A stretch of 13,174 nucleotides of DNA from Opitutia bacterium (GCA_021204635.1 JAJPZB010000070.1:1-13174), one strand, 5' to 3'. Counted from the stretch's first letter, positions 1-7,612 are shown. The notes: generated by a model not told the origin, from the letters alone. Program-made: numbers and translations.

Positions 1-1
1 C

Positions 2-22
2 GGCGCCGCGGGGTGCGGCGCC
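2..22 (-). terminator. GC-rich stem-loop just after hisI, possible end of the operon
   Basis: An 8-base perfect inverted repeat (GGCGCCGC at 2-9 and GCGGCGCC at 15-22) encloses a 5-base loop. It starts about 20 bases downstream of the hisI stop codon. In the minus-strand direction a T-tract would have to lie to the left of base 1, outside the window, so intrinsic termination cannot be confirmed. The neighbouring CCGCGG at 24-29 allows alternative pairings. It could instead be part of an intergenic GC-rich repeat. Confidence 0.35.
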
Positions 23-42
23 GCCGCGGGTGGTGGGGAAAA

Positions 43-474
43 TTATTCCGCGCCGGGAACAAACGAGAGCGTCTCGCCGTCTTGCAAATCCAAGCGGCGG
101 TAATAGCAGGAGGCGCGCGGGAGGTTGGTGGCGGCGTGTTTGGTGTGGCACGCGCCTTTGCCCGCAGGCCTCACGAGGTAGAGGAGCGAGTTCTGCTCGC
201 AGTTCACGCGGATTTCCACGATTTTCAAAAAGTCTCCGGACGTCTTTCCCTTTATCCAGAGTTCGTTGCGCGAAGTGCTCCAAAACGTCGCCATGCCTTC
301 TTTCAGCGTGGTGTCGAGCGCGAGTTTGTTGGCATACGCCACAATGAGGACTTCTTTCGTGTCGGCGTCTTGCGCGACGACGGGCACGACGTCCGATTCG
401 CACTTTTCCATTACCTTGCGCAATTTTTTGAAGTCGAAATTCAGCTTCAATCCTTCTTCGATTTCTTTGCTCAT
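43..474 (-). CDS. hisI: HisI-type phosphoribosyl-AMP cyclohydrolase
   Basis: This 143-residue protein matches HisI, the cytosolic zinc enzyme that opens the purine ring of phosphoribosyl-AMP in the third step of histidine synthesis. Visible family blocks are VVAQDADTKEVLIVAY (32-47), FWSTSRNELWIKGKTSG (64-80), the metal loop NCEQN (91-95), GKGACHT (105-111) and SCYYRR (122-127). The three zinc cysteines are present (C92, C109, C123). The three magnesium aspartates of the usual D-C-D-x-D loop are replaced by N91, E93 and N95. The C109-C123 interval is about seven residues longer than in typical HisI. There is no HisE domain. The start ATG at 474 lies 18 bases after the activase stop, so the gene is probably cotranscribed with it. 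No clear ribosome-binding site is visible. Assignment to the family is firm; full catalytic equivalence with canonical HisI is less certain. Confidence 0.88.
   Translation of the reverse strand: MSKEIEEGLKLNFDFKKLRKVMEKCESDVVPVVAQDADTKEVLIVAYANKLALDTTLKEGMATFWSTSRNELWIKGKTSGDFLKIVEIRVNCEQNSLLYLVRPAGKGACHTKHAATNLPRASCYYRRLDLQDGETLSFVPGAE
121..133 (+). repeat. Isolated copy of the GGTTGGTGGCGG repeat inside hisI
   Basis: GAGGTTGGTGGCG contains the exact octamer GTTGGTGG at 124-131. It is the only copy outside the 6.2-11.5 kb cluster. Read on the coding strand it encodes the A-T-N-L part of the loop between the second and third zinc cysteines of HisI, the place where this protein is longer than typical HisI. 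It could be coincidence, since it is a single copy. Confidence 0.5.
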
Positions 475-492
475 AGTTGTGGGAAAAGTTTC

Positions 493-3400
493 TCAGTTCG
501 CCGCCGCTTCCGCAAAATTTTTCTTGTCTGCGGCGGGCGCCACGGTTTCCGCGAGTTGCTCGCGCGCGTTTTTGATCATGAAGTGCAGGCGGTTGAGAAC
601 GTTTGCCTCCGATGTGCCGGAATCGAAGTCGAGGAACAGCAAATTCATTTTCGGATAAATTCGCTTGACTCTCTTCTCGATTCCCTTCGCAACAATGTGG
701 TTCGCAATGCAACCAAAGGGCTGCATGGAAACCGCGTTGAAAACTCCGTGCTCGGCGAATCCGGCAAACTCTGCGGGAATGAGCCAGCCCTCGCCGAATT
801 GCGCGGCGAGATTGACGATTTGCGCGCCGCGACGCGCCTTTTCCCTGATATCGCCAAACGGGCGATAGCGCGAAAACGCCCTGCAGGCGCGATCCGCGCG
901 GACAATTGCCCTGTTCGCAATCATTCGCAGCGCAAACGTGAAGCCCCATGTTTTCAGCGAACGACGCGCCAGATTCTGCTTGGTGTTGGTCTTGTTGTTC
1001 ACGATGTCCTGAATCATGAAGTCCGTGACGTTGGGGACGACGGGCTCGACGCCCTGCTCCACGAGCCACGAGACGACGTTTTTGTGCGAGAACGAGTTGT
1101 ATTTCACGTAGATCTCGCCGACGATGCCGATCGCGGGAACGGGAACGCCCTTTGTCGGGACCGCCTCAAATTCTCCTGCGGCGCGGGCGAGAAGCTCGAA
1201 CATTTCCCTTACCTTGTCGTTGCGCACGCAGGGCCGCAACGCGGCGAGATAGTTGTCGCGAATCTGCGCCGCCGTGCCGGGCACCTGTTCGCGCACGACG
1301 GTCGAGTAATACATTTGCGCGATGCAGTCGCCATACACGATTGCGGAAACGGCGCGGGAAGCGATTTTCGTCAGCGAAAACGCCATGCCCGGCTGCTCGT
1401 TTATCGGCGAAGTTCCGACGCCGAGGGCGACGACGGGGACGTCGGAAAATCCGGATTGCGCGAGCGCCTTTTTGATCAGCCCGAGGTAGTTTGTCGCGCG
1501 GCACTGCCCGCCGGTTTGCGAAATGCCGACGGCGATTTTGTTGCGGTCGTATTTCCCCGATTCGAGCGCCTTCACGATGTCGCCCACGCAGAGCGTCGCC
1601 GGATAGCAAATCTCGTTGTTGGAATGCTTCAAGCCGAACTCGATGGTTTTTTCGTCGGAGGGCGGGAGCATTTCCGCCTTGTAGCCGGCGGATTCGAGCG
1701 CGGGCTTGATTATCGGCGAAAGGTATTCCGAGATGTATGGATAAAGGATCGTGCGATCCCTGTCCGCCTCGCGGAAAATCGCAGTGTGGCCCGCGATTTC
1801 CTTCCGCGCGCGCGCCGTCGGATGCCCGTTTTTGAATTTCAGGCTCTCGATGAGCGAGCGCAAACGCAGCTTCAACGAACCGATGTTGTTCACATCGTCG
1901 ATTTTCAAAATCGTTATATTCTTGCCGCCGCGCCGCAAAATGTCCGAGGCCTCGTCGATGATAAACGCGTCGGGGCCGCAGCCGAACGACGTCATTTGCA
2001 CGTAGTGAATCGAATCGGTGGAGTTTGCGACAAAGCGCGCCGCCTTCAAAATGCGCGTAACATAGGTCCATTGAAGCACGCCGTTGATGTCGTCGAGCGC
2101 GTCTTCGTCGGCAAATCTGACGATGTCTTCCGTGATGATATCGACGCCGAAATCCGCCGCCATGTCGGAGATTTTGTGCTGGATCAGCGGGTCGGAATGG
2201 TATGGGCGACCGGCGAGCAAAATCACCATGCGGCCTTCCGAGCGCGCACGGTCGAGGATCGATTTCGCCTTCTCGGAAAGGTCTCGCTTCAACGCGCGCT
2301 GCGACTCAATCGCCGCGGAAAACGCCTTGCGAAACGCGCGTTTCCGCACGCCGAGCGTTTCCGCGTATTGCAGGCACGCCTTGCGCAGAAGCTTTTCCTC
2401 GGCAAACGTGAACACGGGCACGTCGGTCGGGATGCCGTATTTGCGCTCCGTCTCCATCGCGGATTTTATGACTTCGCCATAGCCGGAAACTATCGGGCAG
2501 TTGAAGCTGCCGTGCGCCTCCTTGTCCTCTTTGCGCTCGCGCACGACGTATGGAATGAAAATGCGATCGACTTTGCGCCTCACGAGGTCGAGCACGTGGC
2601 CGTGCGTAATCTTGGCGGGGAAGCAGATGTTGTCAGACATCACGGAGTGCAAGCCCTTTTCGTAGAGCGGCACCGTGGAAGTCGAGGAAAGAACGACATC
2701 GCAACCGCATTCCGTCAAAAACGCGCTCCAAAATTGATAGTTTTCAAATTGATTGAGCGCGCGCGGAATGCCGATTCTGAGCTTTCCTTTTTTCGGAGCG
2801 GGCACGCGTTTTTCGGGAACGTATTTTTTGAAAATCCGCGCGTACTTATAGGTGTACATGTTCTCGCCCTTTTTGAATTCCGCGCCTTTGTTCGTGAAAA
2901 TTTTCTCGCACTTGTTGCCCGAAAAATACGTGTTCCCGTTCTCGAAAAGGAACTCGCTCACTGTGCAGCGGTTTGTGCAGCCCGGGCAGGTCAACCGCTT
3001 TTCCGAGAAGCTGTTCAGGCGCGGGAAGCGATATTCGGTCGGCGCGGCGGCATTGTCGTCGCCGGCGGTCTCGCGCTCGAAAGTTTCCTTAGCGTAGAGC
3101 GCGCAGCCATATGCACCCATCATCTCGGGCATGTTCGTGTAAACCACGGTTTTGCCGGTGAGAATCTCAAACGCGCGCACGACGGAGAGATTCCGGAACG
3201 TCCCGCCTTGGACGACGACGTGGTCGCCGAGCTCGCTCATGTCGCGGATTTTCAAGACCTTGTGCAGGCAGTTTTTGATGATCGAAAAGCTCAACCCCGC
3301 CGCGATGTCGGCAACCGCCGCGCCCTCGCGCAAACACTGCTTGACCTTGGAGTTCATGAACACCGTGCAGCGCGTCCCGAGGTCGCTCGGCGATTCCGAG

Positions 3401-4866
3401 AAACACGCGATGTTGGCAAATTCTGACACCTTGTATTTCAGCGTGCCTGCGAACGCCTCGACAAACGAGCCGCAGCCCGAAGAGCACGCCTCGTTGATTT
3501 CGAGCCGGTTTATCGCGCCATTTTCGACGAAAACCGCCTTCATGTCCTGCCCGCCGATGTCGAGAATAAAAGAAACGTCGGGCTTGAATTTTCGCGCCGC
3601 GCGATAGTGCGCTATCGTCTCGACAATGCCGGCGTCGAGATTAAATGCCGCCTTGACGAGGTCTTCGCCATAGCCCGTGACGCACGAGCGCGCGATGGAA
3701 ATTTTCTTCCCGAGTTTTTCCAATTCTTCGAGCAAAATGTTCAGCCCCTCTTGCGCGGTGCCGAGCGCGTCGCCCTGAGATTTTTTGTAAAAGCTGAACA
3801 GCAGGCGCTCGCGCGAATCCATCACGGCGATTTTCGTCGTCGTCGAGCCGGAATCTATGCCGAGGAAGCACGGAGTTTCGTCGTATTCCGAGAGCGGGAT
3901 TTCGGGAATGACGCCCTGCGAGTGCGCGATTTTCCAACTGTCGAAATCCGCCTTGTCATTGAAAAGCCTCGGCAGCGCGCCCGCGTTCAATTTGCCGCCG
4001 GTGCGCTCGCGCGCTTCCATGACGATTTTCTCGAGCTCGGAAAGCGTTTTCGCGCTTTGTCGCGCCTCGTCGCCGCGCCCGAGAGCCGTGAGCGCGCAGC
4101 CCCACGCGGGGATTATCGCCGCGTTTTCGGAATACACGCACTGCTCTTCCGTGAGGTTGAGCTCGTCGCGGAAAGCCTTTCTGAGAGCGGGAATAAATGC
4201 GAACGGCCCGCCGCAGAAAAACACTTGCGGCAAGATGTCGAACCCGCGCGCGAGATTGCCGATGCACTGCAACGCCACGGCGTGGAAAATCGACGAGGCA
4301 ATTTCTTCGCGCGGAGTGCCGCGAGCCAGCAAATTCTGAATGTCCGTCTTGGAAAAAACTCCGCAGCGCGAGGCGATCGGGTGCACCCGCGTCGCCTTTT
4401 CCGCGAGCGCGGAAAGCTCGGAAACATCGCGGCCGAGGAGCGTCGCCATCTGGTCGATAAACGCTCCGGTTCCGCCGGCGCACGAGCCGTTCATGCGGAT
4501 GTCGGGCGACTTTCCCTCTTCAAAAAATATCATCTTCGCGTCTTCACCGCCGATATCGATAAACGTCTTTGTCGCCGGATATTTTTGGCGAATCACTTCT
4601 GCCGACGCGACGACCTCTTGCACAAACGGCAAATTGCTGCGCTCTGCGACGCCCATTCCCGCAGAGCCCGTGACTATGAGCGCGATCTCGCTGTCGCCGA
4701 GTTTCGCGCGCGCGTTCTCGAAAGCCGCCCGCAGAGCCGCAAAAATATCCGCGTGGTGGCGCCTGTATTCCGAATAAACCACATCGCCGGCGCTGTCGCA
4801 CACGACGAATTTCAACGTCGTGGAACCGACGTCCAAACCTGCACTGAAAACCGTTTTACTAACCAT
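493..4866 (-). CDS. Fused 2-hydroxyacyl-CoA dehydratase activase / BadF-BcrD-type ATPase with dehydratase-like C-terminus
   Basis: This 1457-residue cytosolic iron-sulfur protein belongs to the large fused activases of the HgdC/BadF/BcrD class, which use ATP to drive low-potential electrons onto radical dehydratases or reductases. The first actin-like ATPase module has LDVGSTTLKF (11-20), DIGGEDAK (104-111), SCAGGTGAF (128-136, C129) and RCGVF (167-171, C168), the usual cysteines for a cluster bridging two subunits. The second module repeats this with GIDSGSTTTK (336-345), DIGGQDMK (436-443), EACSSGCGSF (459-468) and RCTVF (499-503). A cysteine-rich linker follows (C627, C630, C634, C653). 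Next comes a DUF2229-like segment starting LRIGIPRALNQFENYQFW (696-713). The C-terminal half resembles the dehydratase B-subunit family, with LLAGRPYHSDP (883-893), FGCGPDAF (961-968), ICYPATLCVGD (1086-1096) and GQCRATNY (1120-1127). Length is normal for this fused family. No separate dehydratase subunits are nearby, so the substrate is unknown. It sits 55 bases after the TetR gene and 18 before hisI. Confidence 0.85.
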   Translation of the reverse strand: MVSKTVFSAGLDVGSTTLKFVVCDSAGDVVYSEYRRHHADIFAALRAAFENARAKLGDSEIALIVTGSAGMGVAERSNLPFVQEVVASAEVIRQKYPATKTFIDIGGEDAKMIFFEEGKSPDIRMNGSCAGGTGAFIDQMATLLGRDVSELSALAEKATRVHPIASRCGVFSKTDIQNLLARGTPREEIASSIFHAVALQCIGNLARGFDILPQVFFCGGPFAFIPALRKAFRDELNLTEEQCVYSENAAIIPAWGCALTALGRGDEARQSAKTLSELEKIVMEARERTGGKLNAGALPRLFNDKADFDSWKIAHSQGVIPEIPLSEYDETPCFLGIDSGSTTTKIAVMDSRERLLFSFYKKSQGDALGTAQEGLNILLEELEKLGKKISIARSCVTGYGEDLVKAAFNLDAGIVETIAHYRAARKFKPDVSFILDIGGQDMKAVFVENGAINRLEINEACSSGCGSFVEAFAGTLKYKVSEFANIACFSESPSDLGTRCTVFMNSKVKQCLREGAAVADIAAGLSFSIIKNCLHKVLKIRDMSELGDHVVVQGGTFRNLSVVRAFEILTGKTVVYTNMPEMMGAYGCALYAKETFERETAGDDNAAAPTEYRFPRLNSFSEKRLTCPGCTNRCTVSEFLFENGNTYFSGNKCEKIFTNKGAEFKKGENMYTYKYARIFKKYVPEKRVPAPKKGKLRIGIPRALNQFENYQFWSAFLTECGCDVVLSSTSTVPLYEKGLHSVMSDNICFPAKITHGHVLDLVRRKVDRIFIPYVVRERKEDKEAHGSFNCPIVSGYGEVIKSAMETERKYGIPTDVPVFTFAEEKLLRKACLQYAETLGVRKRAFRKAFSAAIESQRALKRDLSEKAKSILDRARSEGRMVILLAGRPYHSDPLIQHKISDMAADFGVDIITEDIVRFADEDALDDINGVLQWTYVTRILKAARFVANSTDSIHYVQMTSFGCGPDAFIIDEASDILRRGGKNITILKIDDVNNIGSLKLRLRSLIESLKFKNGHPTARARKEIAGHTAIFREADRDRTILYPYISEYLSPIIKPALESAGYKAEMLPPSDEKTIEFGLKHSNNEICYPATLCVGDIVKALESGKYDRNKIAVGISQTGGQCRATNYLGLIKKALAQSGFSDVPVVALGVGTSPINEQPGMAFSLTKIASRAVSAIVYGDCIAQMYYSTVVREQVPGTAAQIRDNYLAALRPCVRNDKVREMFELLARAAGEFEAVPTKGVPVPAIGIVGEIYVKYNSFSHKNVVSWLVEQGVEPVVPNVTDFMIQDIVNNKTNTKQNLARRSLKTWGFTFALRMIANRAIVRADRACRAFSRYRPFGDIREKARRGAQIVNLAAQFGEGWLIPAEFAGFAEHGVFNAVSMQPFGCIANHIVAKGIEKRVKRIYPKMNLLFLDFDSGTSEANVLNRLHFMIKNAREQLAETVAPAADKKNFAEAAAN

Positions 4867-4879
4867 TTACTAATCTAAT

Positions 4880-4884
4880 CTCCT
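4880..4884 (-). promoter_or_regulatory. Shine-Dalgarno-like AGGAG ahead of the activase gene
   Basis: On the minus strand AGGAG lies 13 bases before the ATG at 4866. The spacing is longer than ideal. It is the only recognisable purine-rich binding site ahead of any gene in the window and supports the chosen start of the activase. Confidence 0.45.
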
Positions 4885-4921
4885 GTAAAAAAATCTGAAA
4901 TTCTCTGCTGCCGCGCCGGCT

Positions 4922-5542
4922 TCACTCCGCCTGAATCCCGAGCGAAAGCAACGCGTTGCGCACGATGTTCGCCTTCAAGTTCGCGAGAAACTGCTTGAAC
5001 AACTCCGAATTTTTATCAAAAAACGCCACCCGCAGAATCGGCTCCACCAAGAACGGGAACACGCATTGCCCGTAGAGCGAGAGGCAAAATTGCTGCGCGT
5101 CAAAATTTTTCAGCCCGCGCTGTTTCGCAAACTCGTCGATCGTGTTTATTGCGTAGGCAACGTTCTCGTGCTGGCTCTCCACCGAGAAAAACAACTCCGT
5201 CATGCCGACCGGATCGCGATAAATCTCGCTCATGACGAAGTGCGGGCCGAGCGGCGTCGTCGCGAGCAAATCGATATACGTGTCAACGAAGCGGCGAATT
5301 TTGTTCTCTACAGTGTCGTTTCCGCGCACGAGGTCGCCGAGCTGCGGCATAAATTCCTCTGCCGCGCTCCTGAAAACAGCCTGAAAAAGATTCTCTTTCG
5401 TACGGAAATAATAGTGGAGCGACGGCCGGCTGATCTCCGCCTCCTCGGCGATGTCGTTCATGGAAGTGGCCTCCAAGCCCTTTCGCATAAAAACCTTCTT
5501 GGCTGCGGACAAAATTTTTATCTCCGTCGTCGTCTTCGTCAT
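4922..5542 (-). CDS. TetR/AcrR-family transcriptional regulator
   Basis: This 206-residue protein (from the ATG at 5542) has a TetR N-terminal DNA-binding domain: IKILSAAKKVFMRKGLEATS (8-27) leads into the helix-turn-helix MNDIAEEAEISRPSLHYYF (28-46), then TKENLFQAVF. The remaining 150 residues are helical and divergent, as expected of a ligand-binding and dimerisation domain; the ligand cannot be read. An in-frame GTG at 5581 would add 13 residues, but the likely -10 box (5575-5580) lies just downstream of that GTG, so transcription would begin after it; hence the ATG was chosen. The gene lies 55 bases upstream of the activase and 126 after menD, all on the same strand. It probably regulates its own operon (activase and hisI) and perhaps responds to a CoA-linked metabolite; the latter is inference from context only. 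Confidence 0.87.
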   Translation of the reverse strand: MTKTTTEIKILSAAKKVFMRKGLEATSMNDIAEEAEISRPSLHYYFRTKENLFQAVFRSAAEEFMPQLGDLVRGNDTVENKIRRFVDTYIDLLATTPLGPHFVMSEIYRDPVGMTELFFSVESQHENVAYAINTIDEFAKQRGLKNFDAQQFCLSLYGQCVFPFLVEPILRVAFFDKNSELFKQFLANLKANIVRNALLSLGIQAE

Positions 5543-5574
5543 CTCGCGTGTGTAAAAAAAATTGACTTCCTTGC

Positions 5575-5603
5575 ATGACACTCTCGTTTGACTTAACTGT
5601 CAA
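5575..5603 (-). promoter_or_regulatory. Promoter with overlapping palindrome ahead of the TetR gene
   Basis: Read on the minus strand, a perfect -35 box TTGACA (5598-5603) is followed after 17 bases by TGTCAT (5575-5580), which matches four of six -10 positions. A small inverted repeat, TTGAC (5588-5592) and GTCAA (5599-5603) with a 6-base spacer, overlaps the -35 box, a position where a TetR dimer could block RNA polymerase. Predicted transcription would start near 5568, upstream of the ATG at 5542. The arms are short, so the operator role is tentative. Confidence 0.45.
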
Positions 5604-5668
5604 GAATCTTCGCGCGAGCCGGCAAACCGCTCCCCGAGCAGGCGTTCGCTTCCGCAACAGCCCCGAAA

Positions 5669-7582
5669 TCAGATTCTCCGGCGGAGTTTCGCGGATTCCG
5701 CCCCGTCGGGCCGCATTTCCACGACGTGGATTCCGGCGCGCGAGCGGAATTTCTCGAGTGCCCGCGCGAGGTCGCCGAGCGTCTGCGCAAAGGCGTAGTC
5801 CGCACCATATGCCTCCGCCAACTTTTTGAAATCCGCCCGCTGCGGCATTATCCAGAGTTTCTCGAAATCGGGCTCGCCACTTTCCGCGATTGGCAAGTTG
5901 CGAAAAATGTTCCCGCCACCGTCGTTTTGCAAAACAATGGTCAAATTGCCCCTGAAATGCGGCGCGATCAAAAATCCGTTCACGTCGTGCAATAATGAGA
6001 GGTCGCCGGTGTAGAGAATCGTCTGCTCCATGCAGCCGTGCGCGACGCCGAGCGCGGTTGACAGCGTGCCGTCAATCCCGTTCGCGCCACGGTTGTGAAA
6101 CGCCCAAAACCTGCAACCAACGGGGCAAAACGCGTTCATGTCGCGCACCGGCATGCCGTTGGCAACGAAGACCATCGTCTCGGGCTCGGGGACATTTTCG
6201 CAGATGAAGCGCGCGATTTCGGGCTCGGTCGGGTTGGTGGTAGCGCCGATTTGCGCGGAGAAAAATTCCGACGCTGCGAGGTTTGCGCGGGCGTCCGTCA
6301 CCTTCCACGCTCGCAAAAAGTTTTTCTGCAACAATGACGAAGCCTCGGGCTGGTGGTGGCGGGGATTGTTTCCACCACCGACCCTTTTGTGGTGGGAGAA
6401 AAACACTTCGGGGAAACATTCCCGCAACCGAGCGCCGGTGTTCACCACCATCTCGCGGTGCAAGGCGTCTGTGTTGTCGCCACAATAATTGAAGAGGAAA
6501 ACAGGGACTTTCAACTTTGCGAGCCAGGCGCGGAGAAATTTCGATTCCGGCAAGGTGCCGATTTGCACGACAAAGTCCGGCGCCAGTTCGTCGCCACCAC
6601 CAACCACATTTTCACCACTAACCCCACCATTGTTGCCACCACCAACCCCATCACCACCAACCCCGTTGTTGTTGCCACCACCAACCCCTTTGTGGCGGGC
6701 GGCAGCGTCGCGGAGAATCTTGTCGTAGCGCGCCACGAGATTGTCGCCCGCAGGCGGGAAAAGGCGCAGCGGGTGTGTGGCGTCTGCGAGAATCGGGGCG
6801 GAAAAGCGCGCGGCGAGCAACGCAGCGTTGAACGAATCGTCCTGCCCGGGCGGGACAGTTCCCGCCACCACCATCCCACGCTTGCCGCACGCGAAAAGCC
6901 CCAAGATCTCGTCGCGCGCCGCAGCCGCAACCACCGGAAACGGCGCCTCCTGCCGCCACAAACCCCGCCGCCACAAACCCTGCGGTTGCGTCCGCACGGA
7001 GAAATTTCCCACCACCAACCCGGCCTCGCGAATGTGTGGCGAAAGCGGCTCGCGAAAGCCGACATTCACGTGCACCGGCGCGCTCTGCAACAATGCATTT
7101 TCCACGGCGTCGCACGCGGTCGCGAAAGCCTCGTCCACGCTTTGTTGCGAATTTTCGGGGACGCAATTTTTCTCAAACACGGGGAACGCGGAGAAAATTC
7201 CGCGCTGCGGAATCGTCTGTCCAGCGTGGCAATCCTGCATTTCCGGCGGGCGATCGGCGCTCACAACAATGAGCGGCGTCCGCGACATTTTTGCCTCGAC
7301 AACGGCGGGCAGGTAGTTCGCGACAGCGGTGCCCGAGGTGCAAAAAAGCACGACGGGGAAATGCGTGCTCTTGGCGAGGCCGAGCGCGAAAAATCCGGCG
7401 GAACGCTCGTCCAAAACCGGCACGACCTCAATCCCGAGAGTGTGCGAAAATGCCGCCGCGAGCGGGGTCGAGCGCGAGCCCGGGGAAGCGACAACAGAGC
7501 GGACGCCGCAGTTTTTCAACGTCTCCGCGAACACCGCGCACCAAAGCGCGTTGGAGTTTCTGCACTCGGCGAAATCTCTCAT
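5669..7582 (-). CDS. menD: 2-succinyl-5-enolpyruvyl-6-hydroxy-3-cyclohexene-1-carboxylate synthase (MenD) with repeat-encoded insertions
   Basis: MenD is the thiamine-diphosphate enzyme that joins isochorismate and 2-oxoglutarate in menaquinone synthesis. The N-terminal domain carries VASPGSRSTPLA (31-42), DERSAGFFALGLAK (58-71, with E59 the expected cofactor-activating glutamate), CTSGTAVANYLPAVVEA (81-97) and SADRPPE (108-114). The C-terminal domain carries NRGANGIDGTLSTALG (497-512), YTGDLSLLHDVNGF (524-537) and QNDGGGNIF (552-560), the diphosphate/metal region. At 637 residues it is longer than the usual 550-580. The excess lies in the variable middle region: GLWRRGLWRQ (202-211), a Gly/Val/Asn-rich stretch at 298-331, VGGGNNPRHHQPEA (401-414) and ATTNP (447-451), all encoded by copies of the short DNA repeat. 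Catalytic blocks are intact, so the enzyme is probably active. ATG at 7582 is 30 bases after the OPT stop, suggesting cotranscription. No other men gene is present. Confidence 0.93.
   Translation of the reverse strand: MRDFAECRNSNALWCAVFAETLKNCGVRSVVASPGSRSTPLAAAFSHTLGIEVVPVLDERSAGFFALGLAKSTHFPVVLFCTSGTAVANYLPAVVEAKMSRTPLIVVSADRPPEMQDCHAGQTIPQRGIFSAFPVFEKNCVPENSQQSVDEAFATACDAVENALLQSAPVHVNVGFREPLSPHIREAGLVVGNFSVRTQPQGLWRRGLWRQEAPFPVVAAAARDEILGLFACGKRGMVVAGTVPPGQDDSFNAALLAARFSAPILADATHPLRLFPPAGDNLVARYDKILRDAAARHKGVGGGNNNGVGGDGVGGGNNGGVSGENVVGGGDELAPDFVVQIGTLPESKFLRAWLAKLKVPVFLFNYCGDNTDALHREMVVNTGARLRECFPEVFFSHHKRVGGGNNPRHHQPEASSLLQKNFLRAWKVTDARANLAASEFFSAQIGATTNPTEPEIARFICENVPEPETMVFVANGMPVRDMNAFCPVGCRFWAFHNRGANGIDGTLSTALGVAHGCMEQTILYTGDLSLLHDVNGFLIAPHFRGNLTIVLQNDGGGNIFRNLPIAESGEPDFEKLWIMPQRADFKKLAEAYGADYAFAQTLGDLARALEKFRSRAGIHVVEMRPDGAESAKLRRRI
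6231..6243 (+). repeat. Repeat copy GGGTTGGTGGTAG inside menD
   Basis: This copy contains GTTGGTGG at 6233-6240 and lies in the orientation opposite to the main menD array. On the coding strand it gives the residues ATTNP (MenD 447-451). Confidence 0.7.
6347..6385. repeat. Inverted pair of repeat copies inside menD
   Basis: GGGCTGGTGGTGGCGGGG on the plus strand (6347-6364) faces CCACCACCGACCC (6372-6384). GGTGGTGG (6352-6359) and CCACCACC (6372-6379) are perfect 8-base complements with a 12-base loop. The left copy contains the exact E. coli Chi octamer GCTGGTGG at 6349-6356. The pair encodes MenD residues 400-415 and keeps the reading frame. Confidence 0.65.
6594..6688 (-). repeat. Five-copy in-frame repeat array inside menD
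   Basis: Plus-strand copies of (T/C)CACCACCAACCCC begin at about 6594, 6612, 6636, 6651 and 6675; on the minus strand they read GGGTTGGTGGTG. Using the AA of ACCAA as the reference point, successive spacings are 18, 24, 15 and 24 bases, all multiples of three. The array encodes MenD residues 298-331 as a string of GVGGG/NN units. Spacers are short and partly repetitive (GTTGTTGTT). Four of the five copies contain the exact octamer. Confidence 0.85.
6952..6981 (-). repeat. 15-base tandem duplication inside menD, repeat variant
   Basis: GCCGCCACAAACCCC (6952-6966) is followed directly by the same 15 bases with one terminal change. On the coding strand each unit reads GGGTTTGTGGCGG, one base different from GGGTTGGTGGCGG, so it is a mutated member of the same family. 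It encodes the duplicated peptide GLWRR/GLWRQ. Confidence 0.7.
7008..7021 (-). repeat. Single repeat copy inside menD
   Basis: CCCACCACCAACCC contains the exact octamer (minus strand) at 7012-7019 and encodes G-L-V-V-G in the MenD middle domain (residues 188-192). Confidence 0.6.
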
Positions 7583-7612
7583 GCAGCGAATGCTCTCGCG
7601 CAGGCGCGGGCG

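Noticed and set aside
13..3426. A stop-free plus-strand frame of 1137 codons opposite hisI and the activase
   Set aside because: Its product is an Arg/His/Ala/Val-rich string with no family motif. It lies wholly antisense to two genes with clear conserved motifs, and long antisense frames are common in GC-rich coding DNA with strong third-position bias.
3607..4878. A second long antisense frame (423 codons) opposite the activase
   Set aside because: Same character as the first: arginine-rich, no domain, and it mirrors the codon structure of the minus-strand activase.
5543..5581. Longer TetR start at GTG 5581
   Set aside because: The likely -10 box lies at 5575-5580, so transcription would start downstream of this codon; the added residues do not belong to the TetR domain.
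6594..6688. CRISPR array
   Set aside because: Repeats are only 10-14 bases, spacers are 1-9 bases and partly repetitive, the array lies inside a coding gene and no cas genes are present.
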